This document shows, piece by piece, positions 6,144 through 11,898 of a DNA stretch of 25,617 nt; the first letter of the stretch is position 1; every line of letters starts with the position of its first letter. Source of the stretch: a virus. The notes under the pieces were generated by a model. That model was given only the letters and a program-made list of their open reading frames with translations. It was not told where the DNA came from and made no database searches. The position numbers were made by a program, and so were the translations under genes. The stretch lies in IMG/VR virus record IMGVR_UViG_3300032278_000106, positions 1 through 25,617 of that record. One strand, 5' to 3'.

Positions 6144-7114
6144 AGCAGGCGACGGGGAAGAGGTGGGTTATGTTCGGCGGAGATTGCGTGGAGGTGCTCA
6201 AGGGCTTGCCCGATGACTCGGTCGGCGCCTCGATCTATTCGCCGCCATTTGCCGGTCTGTACATTTACAGCGACAGCGAGCGCGACATGGGAAACTGTAA
6301 GTCTAACGCTGAGTTTTTTAATCATTACAAGTTCGCCGTCGAGGAGATATACCGCGCTACAGTACCGGGCAGGCTCACGATAGTTCATTGCAAAGACTTG
6401 CCGGCGTACTTTCACAGGGACGGGTATGCAGGACTTCAAGACTTCCCAGGCGAAGTCATCCGTGCGCATGAAGATTGCGGATGGAGATACCACTCTCGCG
6501 TGACAATATGGAAATGTCCCGTAATCGAGCGCGAGAGAACGAATAATAACGGACTTCTACATAAAACAGTAATGCGTGATCGGTCGCAACTGCGGCAGGG
6601 CATGGCCGATTACTTGATTGTCATGCGGAAGGTGTCAAGCGGCACTCTTGAGAGCGAAGTTCCAGTTGGCCCTGGCGTAGGGCTTGAATCATATATTGGC
6701 CTTGACGACTGCGATCCACGAACGGCGGATTCAAAACATCCATCTAACTTTTCCCGCAAGACTATAGCGACGAATGATAGCATAAACATCTGGAGGCGAT
6801 ACGCCGAGCCTGTATGGTGGGATATCAATCAGACAAATGTATTGAACTCTAAGATGGCCCGCATCAGCGAAGATGAAAAACACATCTGCCCGCTACAACT
6901 CGATGTGATACGCCGGGCCGTGGACTTATGGACGCAGCCGGGCGATGCCGTACTCTCTCCGTTCGCGGGCATAGGTAGCGAGGGCTATTGCGCTGTGAAA
7001 GCTGGCCGCCGCTTCATAGGCATCGAACTAAAGCAATCATACTTCAAATATGCCTGCGACAACCTCGCTGAAGCAGAGCTGGAATCGACCCAGGATGATC
7101 TATTCGCAGTATGA
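6128..7114 (+). CDS. site-specific DNA methyltransferase, beta class (N4-cytosine or N6-adenine)
   Basis: A 328-residue AdoMet-dependent methyltransferase with the circularly permuted beta-class order. The catalytic motif IV SPPF (38-41) comes first, after FGGDCVEVLKGLPDDSVGASIY. The AdoMet-binding motif I SPFAGIGSEGYCAVKAGRRFIGIEL comes last (from about 277). SPP[YF] rather than DPPY favours N4-cytosine methylation; N6-adenine remains possible. The middle region (about 60-230) would carry target recognition. There is no restriction endonuclease nearby, so it probably acts alone to mask phage DNA from host restriction, or with the overlapping helicase gene. Codon use is as AT-rich as the helicase. 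A terminator-like RNA structure follows directly. Confidence 0.85.
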   Translation: MAKCIEQATGKRWVMFGGDCVEVLKGLPDDSVGASIYSPPFAGLYIYSDSERDMGNCKSNAEFFNHYKFAVEEIYRATVPGRLTIVHCKDLPAYFHRDGYAGLQDFPGEVIRAHEDCGWRYHSRVTIWKCPVIERERTNNNGLLHKTVMRDRSQLRQGMADYLIVMRKVSSGTLESEVPVGPGVGLESYIGLDDCDPRTADSKHPSNFSRKTIATNDSINIWRRYAEPVWWDINQTNVLNSKMARISEDEKHICPLQLDVIRRAVDLWTQPGDAVLSPFAGIGSEGYCAVKAGRRFIGIELKQSYFKYACDNLAEAELESTQDDLFAV

Positions 7115-7120
7115 ATACTA

Positions 7121-7229
7121 AGCACCGGCCTCGCCCAGGGACTGCCGCACTTCTGCGGTATTGTGGCGGCGCTACATGAGCGGGTTGTAATGCTGGGCGA
7201 GTCTATCGCCTGGGGCCGGTGCTTTTTTT
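7121..7229 (+). ncRNA. branched structured RNA ending in an intrinsic terminator
   Basis: AGCACCGGCC (7121-7130) pairs perfectly with GGCCGGTGCT (7214-7223), which runs straight into TTTTTTT (7223-7229): an intrinsic terminator. Inside, TCGCCCAG (7131-7138) pairs perfectly with CTGGGCGA (7193-7200), leaving a 13-nt one-sided bulge at 7201-7213. Within the loop are a 7-bp hairpin TGCCGCA-CTTC-TGCGGTA (7143-7160) and a small CGCT-ACATG-AGCG (7170-7182). CCCAGG (7134-7139) could instead pair with CCTGGG (7209-7214), so two exclusive folds are possible. It ends the helicase-methyltransferase unit. A plain terminator would not need the branched interior. It may be a small RNA released from the 3' end, or a switch. 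Confidence 0.65.
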
Positions 7230-7240
7230 GATACAACATA

Positions 7241-7269
7241 GGGACACAAGCTCAGTGTACCTATATACT
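7241..7269 (+). promoter_or_regulatory. promoter with overlapping operator dyad, upstream of the replication gene
   Basis: GGGACA (7241-7246) and TATACT (7264-7269) are 17 bp apart and fit a sigma70-type promoter, with a weak -35 and a good -10. GGGACAC (7241-7247) and GTGTACC (7255-7261) form an inverted repeat with a 7-bp spacer and one mismatch, covering the -35 and spacer. A regulator bound there would block the promoter. It lies just after a terminator, so the replication gene needs its own start of transcription. The rest of the gap to 7339 shows nothing clear. Confidence 0.5.
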
Positions 7270-7339
7270 TTACGGATCATCGGGCGGCGGTTGCAATGCC
7301 GATCTGCCGGGCTAATTTTACGCAGCGGGGGTGCAGGGG

Positions 7340-8077
7340 ATGCCATGGATAAAGATGCGGACGGATCTGATCGGTGATCCGCGAGTGATACAGCTAAGTA
7401 GTCAACTGCGACTCGACGAAGTGACAGTGATCGGGCATCTGTACGCCTTCTGGTCGTGGGCCGATAGTCACATCGTCGCTGACGGCTCGAGCGATGGTCA
7501 CGCTATCGGCGTGACACCCGAATGGATCGACGCGCATCTGCGCTGCCCTGGATTCAGCCAGGCGATGCTCGACGTAGAGTGGGTGACGTTCAAATCCGGC
7601 GGCGGCATCACTATACCCGACTTCGACGTTCATATGTCCGAATCAGCAAAGACGCGGGGTCTGGCCGCAGAACGCAAGCGCCGGCAGCGTGCAGGTGTCA
7701 CGCAAATGTCACACAAAAGCTGTGACAAATCCGTGACCAGAGGAGATAAGATAAGAGAAGATAATACTAATCCCCCCTCTATCCCCCCGCAATCGGGGGG
7801 AGTGAACGTGCCGGCGGCGTTCGCTGAATGGTGGGCCGCGTACCCGAAGAAGGTCGGCAAGCAGGCGGCAATTCGCACTTGGCGCCGGATCAAAGGCAAG
7901 CCAGCGATCAAGGCGATGCTCGAGAAGCTGGCCGAGCAGATCGAGTCGGAGCAATGGACGCAGGACGCCGGGCGATACATTCCGAACCCGGCGACTTATC
8001 TTAACCAAGGCCGGTGGGATGACGAAGTGATGCCGGCAGACAACGAACCATACACACCGGAGTACGCGAAGCAATGA
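7340..8077 (+). CDS. phage replication initiator (winged-helix, DnaD/O-like)
   Basis: A 245-residue protein. The N-terminal part MPWIKMRTDLIGDPRVIQLSSQL...VIGHLYAFWSWADSH is the opening winged-helix domain common to phage replication initiators. AKTRGLAAERKRRQRAG ends that part, followed by a polar linker of about 50 residues. The C-terminal AFAEWWAAYPKKVGKQAAIRTWRRI...GRYIPNPATYLNQGRWDDE is the domain often found at the end of phage replication proteins. I chose ATG 7340 because conserved relatives begin at this MPW/KW residue pattern. GTG 7331 is an alternative; both have G-rich DNA directly upstream rather than an ideal site. The linker-coding DNA carries an iteron-like array, as in lambda O. 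It is expected to bind the origin and load a helicase. Confidence 0.7.
   Translation: MPWIKMRTDLIGDPRVIQLSSQLRLDEVTVIGHLYAFWSWADSHIVADGSSDGHAIGVTPEWIDAHLRCPGFSQAMLDVEWVTFKSGGGITIPDFDVHMSESAKTRGLAAERKRRQRAGVTQMSHKSCDKSVTRGDKIREDNTNPPSIPPQSGGVNVPAAFAEWWAAYPKKVGKQAAIRTWRRIKGKPAIKAMLEKLAEQIESEQWTQDAGRYIPNPATYLNQGRWDDEVMPADNEPYTPEYAKQ
7697..7800. other. origin-of-replication candidate inside the initiator gene
   Basis: GTCAC occurs at 7697-7701 and 7708-7712, and its reverse complement GTGAC at 7722-7726 and 7733-7737. Each pair is spaced exactly 11 bp start to start, so four sites form a symmetric cluster about one helical turn apart. Next come 30 bases of purine- and AT-rich DNA (7741-7770, all A/G/T apart from one C). 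Then a hairpin of CCCCCC (7783-7788) and GGGGGG (7795-7800) follows. Initiator sites followed by an easily melted purine-biased stretch, all inside the initiator gene's linker, is the lambda ori layout. The sequence pattern is seen; the origin role is inferred. Confidence 0.55.
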
Positions 8078-8586
8078 AGGACAAGACGAAGCACCTTGTA
8101 TCATCGAATGCGCTGCGATCCATGATCCAGGCCGAGTTCGGCCCGCGACGATTCAGCGACGAGGAATGGTGGCACATAGATCGAAAGCTGCCGCCATATT
8201 GCAAGGCCGACAGCGTGCCGTGGTCAGAGCGTGAGCCGGTATTCCAGAAGATCGTCGAGCGCCTGCTGTTCACGCATGAGGCGACGACGACGCTGCCCGC
8301 CGCCCGAGTGATTGTCGCCGCTGCGAAGCATACGCTGCGCCCGAAGCTGCGAACGTCGGCAGCAGTAGCACAGGCGCCAGCCGGCAGGCCGGCCACGGCG
8401 CAAGAGGTATCGCTGATCATGCGCGGCTGGAAGGCGCACGGCGTCGAGTACGCCGGCGAGCTGGGGCAGTGGATGGAGTCAGGGCCGCACGACTATGCCG
8501 ACCTCGAGGCGTCACTACCGCACCAGGCACCAGGTGAGGGTGACGACGTATCGAGCGCGATCACTTCGATGCGGTGGGCGGGATGA
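8074..8586 (+). CDS. conserved-looking protein of unknown function, after replication initiator
   Basis: A 170-residue protein coupled to the initiator gene by ATGA. It starts with a basic stretch (MKDKTKHLVSSNALRSMIQAEFG). A mixed region with Trp follows (FSDEEWWHIDRKLPPYCK), then VFQKIVERLLFTHEATTTLPAARVIVAAAKHTLRPKL. The C-terminal helix EVSLIMRGWKAHGVEYAGELGQWME is followed by an acidic tail. I recognise no catalytic motif. Its place directly after the initiator, where many phages carry a helicase loader or accessory protein, suggests a replication role, but this is context only. Codon use is GC-rich like the main phage backbone, unlike the helicase-methyltransferase module. Confidence 0.55.
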   Translation: MKDKTKHLVSSNALRSMIQAEFGPRRFSDEEWWHIDRKLPPYCKADSVPWSEREPVFQKIVERLLFTHEATTTLPAARVIVAAAKHTLRPKLRTSAAVAQAPAGRPATAQEVSLIMRGWKAHGVEYAGELGQWMESGPHDYADLEASLPHQAPGEGDDVSSAITSMRWAG

Positions 8587-8990
8587 TAGGCTATAAATTT
8601 GAAAAAGGCAGGGGGGGGCTATATTACGGCATGATGGATGCGCCCACATCGTCGATAGCTCGGTATCAGTCACCACGTCGCAAAGCGCCGAAGGTGAGCA
8701 ATCATGTCATGTGCCATATCAGATTCTCGAGCGAGATGGAGATCGAGGGAGGCCCGCCGGTCGTTGCCCGGTGCGAGGCGCTCGAGTACGACACCGACAA
8801 TCTCGATGGCCGCGAGCTGCCGAGGGCAGGCAGGGTGCTGGCTCAATGGCACCAGGGATGCGGCAGGACATATCAGCAGTGGGTCAGGGCCGTCGTCGAT
8901 GCGCAGCGGGAGCGACTGCTGATCGAAGGCACGATCACCGAAACCTACAAGGAACGATACAGGAGGCTGGCGCGTGCAGAAGATCGATAA
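8583..8990 (+). CDS. unknown protein with a G8 tract near its start
   Basis: I chose ATG 8583 because it overlaps the previous stop (ATGA), giving 135 residues. GTG 8574 and ATG 8631 are alternatives. Residues include HVMCHIRFSSEMEIEGGPPVVARCEALEY, then a basic helical end: GCGRTYQQWVRAVVDAQRERLLIEGTITETYKERYRRLARAEDR. The C-terminal half resembles a small DNA- or RNA-binding helix bundle, and the position between replication and packaging genes is where late regulators (antiterminator Q type) often sit. I cannot match it to a family. Eight consecutive G at 8611-8618 lie in the coding region after MIGYKFEKGR, so a one-base slip there would shut off the long form while the start at 8631 would remain. 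Confidence 0.5.
   Translation: MIGYKFEKGRGGLYYGMMDAPTSSIARYQSPRRKAPKVSNHVMCHIRFSSEMEIEGGPPVVARCEALEYDTDNLDGRELPRAGRVLAQWHQGCGRTYQQWVRAVVDAQRERLLIEGTITETYKERYRRLARAEDR
8595..8618 (+). repeat. AAATTTGAAA + poly-G element, copy 1
   Basis: AAATTTGAAA (8595-8604), then AAGGCA and eight G. The same AAATTTGAAA followed by AGA and a nine-G run recurs at 9016-9036, directly before the ATG of the next gene. The element looks like a duplicated ribosome-binding module. Confidence 0.5.
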
Positions 8991-9015
8991 GGTGGTGGGG
9001 GTATGCCCGTCGGCG

Positions 9016-9036
9016 AAATTTGAAAGAGGGGGGGGG
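9016..9036 (+). promoter_or_regulatory. AAATTTGAAAGA + G9 ribosome-binding element, copy 2
   Basis: AAATTTGAAA (9016-9025), then GA and nine consecutive G (9028-9036), one base before the ATG at 9038. AGAGG at its left end sits about 8 bp from the start and can act as the Shine-Dalgarno. The length of the G run sets the spacing, so slippage here would tune translation. Confidence 0.5.
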
Positions 9037-9037
9037 T

Positions 9038-9253
9038 ATGCCGCGCTTGACCTGGAAAGGTAGCCTCGAGGTGTGCAAGCAGCACTGGAGCGAGCCAGTA
9101 ATATATGTCGATGGCATATGCGTCGAGACTGAATTCAGTGAAGCACTGCGATCGGCACCGCATCTTATGGGCGCCGGCCAGCCGATTCAAGCCGAAGTCT
9201 TAATCAAGTGGAAGTGGCCCGCCCGTGCAAAAGAGAACGGCGATGCCCAGTAA
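9038..9253 (+). CDS. small protein of unknown function
   Basis: A 71-residue product starting at ATG 9038, directly behind a poly-G ribosome-binding element; the frame is open upstream but that part overlaps the previous gene. Residues VCKQHWSEPVIYVDGICVETEFSEALR and AEVLIKWKWPARAKENGDAQ suggest a small mixed alpha/beta fold with two cysteines. I recognise no family. It overlaps the following HNH gene by 11 bases. Confidence 0.5.
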   Translation: MPRLTWKGSLEVCKQHWSEPVIYVDGICVETEFSEALRSAPHLMGAGQPIQAEVLIKWKWPARAKENGDAQ

Positions 9254-9590
9254 GCCGCCGACATATTCACCCGCCCGCCAAGCACCCGCCCGCCGAGCGC
9301 GAACAATCAAGCGCAAGGTGAAGCGAGCGGCAGCTATACGCCGAGGCCGACGGTGGACGAGATTCTCGGTCAGGCTGCGGCGTGATCATCCGCTTTGTCA
9401 ATCGCCTGCGCATGATGGGCCGCTGGCTGGGGTGGCGTCAGTGCATCACTTTGAGCCGCTGGCAGACCGGCCAGACCTGGCATTCGACGAATCGAACTGC
9501 TGGTGCCTTTGCGCCGCGTGCCATAGGCAAATAACCGATATAGAGCGCACACAGGGCATAGAGGTTGCGCAGGCTGTATTGATGCCTTGA
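9243..9590 (+). CDS. HNH endonuclease, packaging-associated type
   Basis: A 115-residue protein with a very basic N-terminus (RQAPARRARTIKRKVKRAAAIRRGRRW) and a compact HNH core: HPLCQSP, then VASVHHFEPLADRPDLAFDESNCWCLCAACHRQITDIE. This gives the metal-site His pair, the Asn, a CxxC-H, and the usual 'n...lC..CH...t' ending. HNH proteins of this short form sit beside terminase genes in many HK97-like phages and take part in cutting DNA at packaging. The small terminase gene is about 1.9 kb downstream. I prefer ATG 9243; the GTG at 9225 would add six residues. The Shine-Dalgarno is weak, so coupling to the upstream gene is likely. Confidence 0.8.
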   Translation: MPSKPPTYSPARQAPARRARTIKRKVKRAAAIRRGRRWTRFSVRLRRDHPLCQSPAHDGPLAGVASVHHFEPLADRPDLAFDESNCWCLCAACHRQITDIERTQGIEVAQAVLMP

Positions 9591-9604
9591 CCGGGTAGCC
9601 GGTC
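9589..9604 (+). other. hairpin at the start of the 131-base gap before the next gene
   Basis: GACCGG-GTAG-CCGGTC is a perfect 6-bp stem with a GTAG loop that begins in the HNH stop codon. No T tract follows, so it is not a standard terminator. The remaining gap (to 9721) contains GCGCGCATTTTGCGC near 9647-9660 and TAATAT at 9661-9666, a possible -10 without a fitting -35. A cohesive-end site could lie in this HNH-terminase interval, but I see no decisive mark. Confidence 0.35.
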
Positions 9605-9721
9605 GGAATATCCACAGGGTGAGCATCTGGAGACGCCCGCATCACGCGCGCATTTTGCGCTAATATTTGAAGACTTTTGAAATCAGACCAGCCGAGACGA
9701 GTACGACGAGCGAGGACGAAC

Positions 9722-10219
9722 ATGACGAGCGAGCTACGGGCGAAGATCGAATCGGTCTGCCAGCGCCACAGGCACGATCCTGAGTGGCCCTGGAGCAATA
9801 GCAGGATCGGCAAGTACATCAAATACAAGGGCGCCCACGTCCGGGCTGCGGAAGTTGCCGAGGTGACAAGCGGCATGGACTTCACGACGGTCGAGCATGG
9901 CCCGGCGGCGAAAAAGGCCAGCAAGCCAGGCATGACGAAGCGCGAGTTCCTCGAGGAGTTCGATCCGTATACGCGCACGCGGCGCGACATCAATCGCGGC
10001 CTGACGAAGCACCTGGAAAGCGACCGCTATATCAAGGATGCGGAGTTCAGAAAGTTGTGCGGCGTCAGCGACCATCGAATGTGGCGTGATGTCGTCGTCG
10101 ATCCTGCCGAGGGATTCACCGGCTACCAGTTTATCTACGGCGAGCAGCGATGGTGGACTACCGAGAAATCCGCCGCCGAGATGATCGCCGCGACGATGAA
10201 AGCCAAGGTCGTCGAATGA
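9722..10219 (+). CDS. unknown protein with a peptide motif shared with the next gene
   Basis: A 165-residue protein started at ATG 9722 with AGGA five bases upstream; an upstream TTG start lacks such a site. The N-terminal part (ELRAKIESVCQRHRHDPEWPWSNSRIGKYIKYKG) looks like a helical DNA-binding region. The middle carries SKPGMTKREFLEEFDP. The C-terminal part (FRKLCGVSDHRMWRDVVVDPAEGFTGYQFIYGEQRWWTTEKSAAEMI) resembles a small winged HTH. The SKPGM...E..DP stretch recurs at the start of the neighbouring phosphoesterase (SKPGMSRDEMQELVDP), so the pair are related in history or share a binding tag. No family is recognised. DNA binding near packaging is a reasonable guess only. Confidence 0.55.
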   Translation: MTSELRAKIESVCQRHRHDPEWPWSNSRIGKYIKYKGAHVRAAEVAEVTSGMDFTTVEHGPAAKKASKPGMTKREFLEEFDPYTRTRRDINRGLTKHLESDRYIKDAEFRKLCGVSDHRMWRDVVVDPAEGFTGYQFIYGEQRWWTTEKSAAEMIAATMKAKVVE

Positions 10220-11262
10220 GCAAGCCAGGGATGAGCCGCGACGAGATGCAGGAGCTGGTCGATCCGTCACCGACGACCGTATCACTGCAGCAGCAGCTTC
10301 GTGACGCATTGACCGATGTCAAGAAGCTGAAGGCGCAGGTCGGCAGCGACCTGGCGTTGTTCGATCACATCCAGGGATCAATCGAACCACTCAAGACGTA
10401 CCCGCGAGTTCCGATCAGTAAGCCGAAGCTGACGAAGAAGATGATGCGCCCGTCGCTGATCATCACCGACGCGCACTGCGAAGAGGTCGTGGACGCCGAG
10501 CAGATGGAGGGGATGGCGGCATACGATTGGGCGATATTCCAGCACCGGATCGCCACGACATTCGAGAAGGCCGTCGAGCTGACCGAGTTGATGCGCCAGA
10601 CCGCGCACATCGAGGAGATCGATGTCTGGCTGCTGGGCGATTGGTTCATGGGCGCGATCCATCCCGACGACTGCGGCTGGGGCAGTTCGATGCCGTTGCC
10701 TTGCGCCCTGCCAGGTGCGGCCCTGGCGCTCGGCGATCAGCTTATGCGGCTGGCTGCGCACTTCAAAAAAGTGAAAGTGATCGGCGTCGTCGGCAACCAC
10801 GGGCGCACCACGCGCAAGCCGACGCAGAAGATGACCGCCGATCGGAACTGGGATTTCAGCGTCTACCTTATCGCCCAGGCGTATACGCAGCGGGCGACGA
10901 ATGTCGAATGGGTCATACCGCGCAGCCGCGTCCATGTGATCGATATGCTCGGCTCAAAGGTCGCGCTCACTCACGGCGACATATCGCGCAGCACTGGCAC
11001 GGTTCCCTATTTCGGCATCATCAATTCAATGCGCAAACAGCACCAATCGCGCCGGCGCACCGGCAAGGACTTTGATTACGCATTTATGGGCCATTGGCAC
11101 CACGAAGCTCTGCTGGATGGCGAGATATTCATCTGCCCGGCATTGATCGGCCCGTCGCAGTATTCACAGTACGAGATGCACAGCCGCTCACTCGCCCAGC
11201 AGATGATCATATTCTGGAGCGAAAAGCACGGGCCGACTAATCGCTGGCCGATAAACCTATGA
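10216..11262 (+). CDS. calcineurin-like metallophosphoesterase
   Basis: A 348-residue protein with the full metallophosphoesterase motif series. It has TDAH (D85, H87), LLGDW (G141-D142), VVGNHGR (G193-N194-H195), LTHGD (H253) and MGHWH (H293, H295). These residues bind two metal ions and hydrolyse phosphate esters. The first 75 residues are a separate helical region with the SKPGMSRDEMQELVDP motif and a QQLRDALTDVKKLKAQ helix. Phage members of this group lie among DNA genes and may act as DNA exonuclease or phosphatase (the Mre11/SbcD-like fold); substrate is not visible here. The start overlaps the previous stop (ATGA), and the stop overlaps the next start in the same way. Confidence 0.85.
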   Translation: MSKPGMSRDEMQELVDPSPTTVSLQQQLRDALTDVKKLKAQVGSDLALFDHIQGSIEPLKTYPRVPISKPKLTKKMMRPSLIITDAHCEEVVDAEQMEGMAAYDWAIFQHRIATTFEKAVELTELMRQTAHIEEIDVWLLGDWFMGAIHPDDCGWGSSMPLPCALPGAALALGDQLMRLAAHFKKVKVIGVVGNHGRTTRKPTQKMTADRNWDFSVYLIAQAYTQRATNVEWVIPRSRVHVIDMLGSKVALTHGDISRSTGTVPYFGIINSMRKQHQSRRRTGKDFDYAFMGHWHHEALLDGEIFICPALIGPSQYSQYEMHSRSLAQQMIIFWSEKHGPTNRWPINL

Positions 11263-11525
11263 AGGAGATCGATCCGAACCTATTCGGCGCCCGCGTCACC
11301 GTGATATGGCAGGACACGCAGGCGCACATCAATGAAGACCTGGCCGATGTCACGCTGGCCGAATGCCGGAGCGAGGGTATACTGATGAGCGCCGACGACC
11401 AGAAGCTGATCCTGCGATCTGCTCACTATCCAGGCACGCCCACAGGCGACTATACAGCGATTCCCCGAGGTTGTATCGATGCGATCGAATCACAGGAGGC
11501 GCTCGATGTCGAAGCTACCGACTGA
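11259..11525 (+). CDS. small protein of unknown function
   Basis: An 88-residue protein coupled by ATGA to the phosphoesterase gene. ARVTVIWQDTQAHINEDLADVTLAECRSEGILMSADDQKLILRSAHYPG suggests a small beta-barrel-like or Sm-like fold with an alternating strand pattern, followed by an acidic end. No motif is recognised. Phage genes of this size between DNA genes and terminase often adjust DNA binding, but nothing here proves it. It overlaps the small terminase gene by 20 bases and contains that gene's AGGAGG site. Confidence 0.5.
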   Translation: MKEIDPNLFGARVTVIWQDTQAHINEDLADVTLAECRSEGILMSADDQKLILRSAHYPGTPTGDYTAIPRGCIDAIESQEALDVEATD

Positions 11526-11898
11526 TCCGCCGGCCTGGTGCTGTGGTCGCAGCGCCGAGATATACGGCGAGATCCTGGCCGACCTGACTGACGCCGGCAT
11601 CGTACCAGCGGATATCCGTGCCGTCGCGGTGCTGGCCGATATGCAGGCACGGTTCGAGCGGTGCGCGGCACTGGTGAGCGATCCCGACCGTGACGAGTAC
11701 TTTGTCAACCGGCACGGCGAGGAGTGCGAGGCGCCGCACGTCCGACGACTCAGCGCCCTGGCCCGCGAGATGCTGCCGTATTTCCGACAGCTCGGCATGA
11801 CGCCTGCGGCCCGGCAGACAATGGGCATCGCGGCGAAGGCCGATAAGCCAGCAGCACCGGCAAGCATCAAGAAGTTCAACTTGAAGAAGGTCGGATGA
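11506..11898 (+). CDS. terS: small terminase subunit, P27 family
   Basis: A 130-residue protein whose layout matches P27-type small terminases. It is a helical region (EIYGEILADLTDAGIVPADIRAVAVLADMQARFERCAALV), then VNRHGEECEAPHVRRLSALAREMLPYFRQLGMTPAARQTMG. The family ends with the 'hP.....l...r.l..lGltPaaR' helix seen here. The small terminase recognises the phage packaging site and recruits the large subunit. The ATG at 11506 has AGGAGG six bases upstream, and the stop overlaps the large terminase start by ATGA, the standard terS-terL arrangement. A lysine-rich tail (IKKFNLKKV) may contact the large subunit. Confidence 0.8.
   Translation: MSKLPTDPPAWCCGRSAEIYGEILADLTDAGIVPADIRAVAVLADMQARFERCAALVSDPDRDEYFVNRHGEECEAPHVRRLSALAREMLPYFRQLGMTPAARQTMGIAAKADKPAAPASIKKFNLKKVG

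Noticed and set aside
4776-7114. helicase and methyltransferase as a complete restriction or BREX/DISARM-like defence system
   Set aside because: No nuclease, phospholipase D domain, PglZ or other partner is present, and both genes sit inside the phage DNA-metabolism region. A phage self-modification or counter-defence unit is the more cautious view.
9003-9023. six-codon ATG minigene after GGTGGGGG
   Set aside because: Too short to judge and lying inside the leader of the gene at 9038.
8974-9063. 29-codon GTG frame with AGGAGG seven bases upstream
   Set aside because: AGGAGG here encodes Arg-Arg of the gene ending at 8990, and the frame overlaps two better genes and encodes no recognisable peptide. 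It remains possible as a leader peptide, but support is thin.
9591-9721. cos site
   Set aside because: The location is plausible, but I see no repeated terminase-binding boxes or other decisive pattern; packaging termini would need end mapping.
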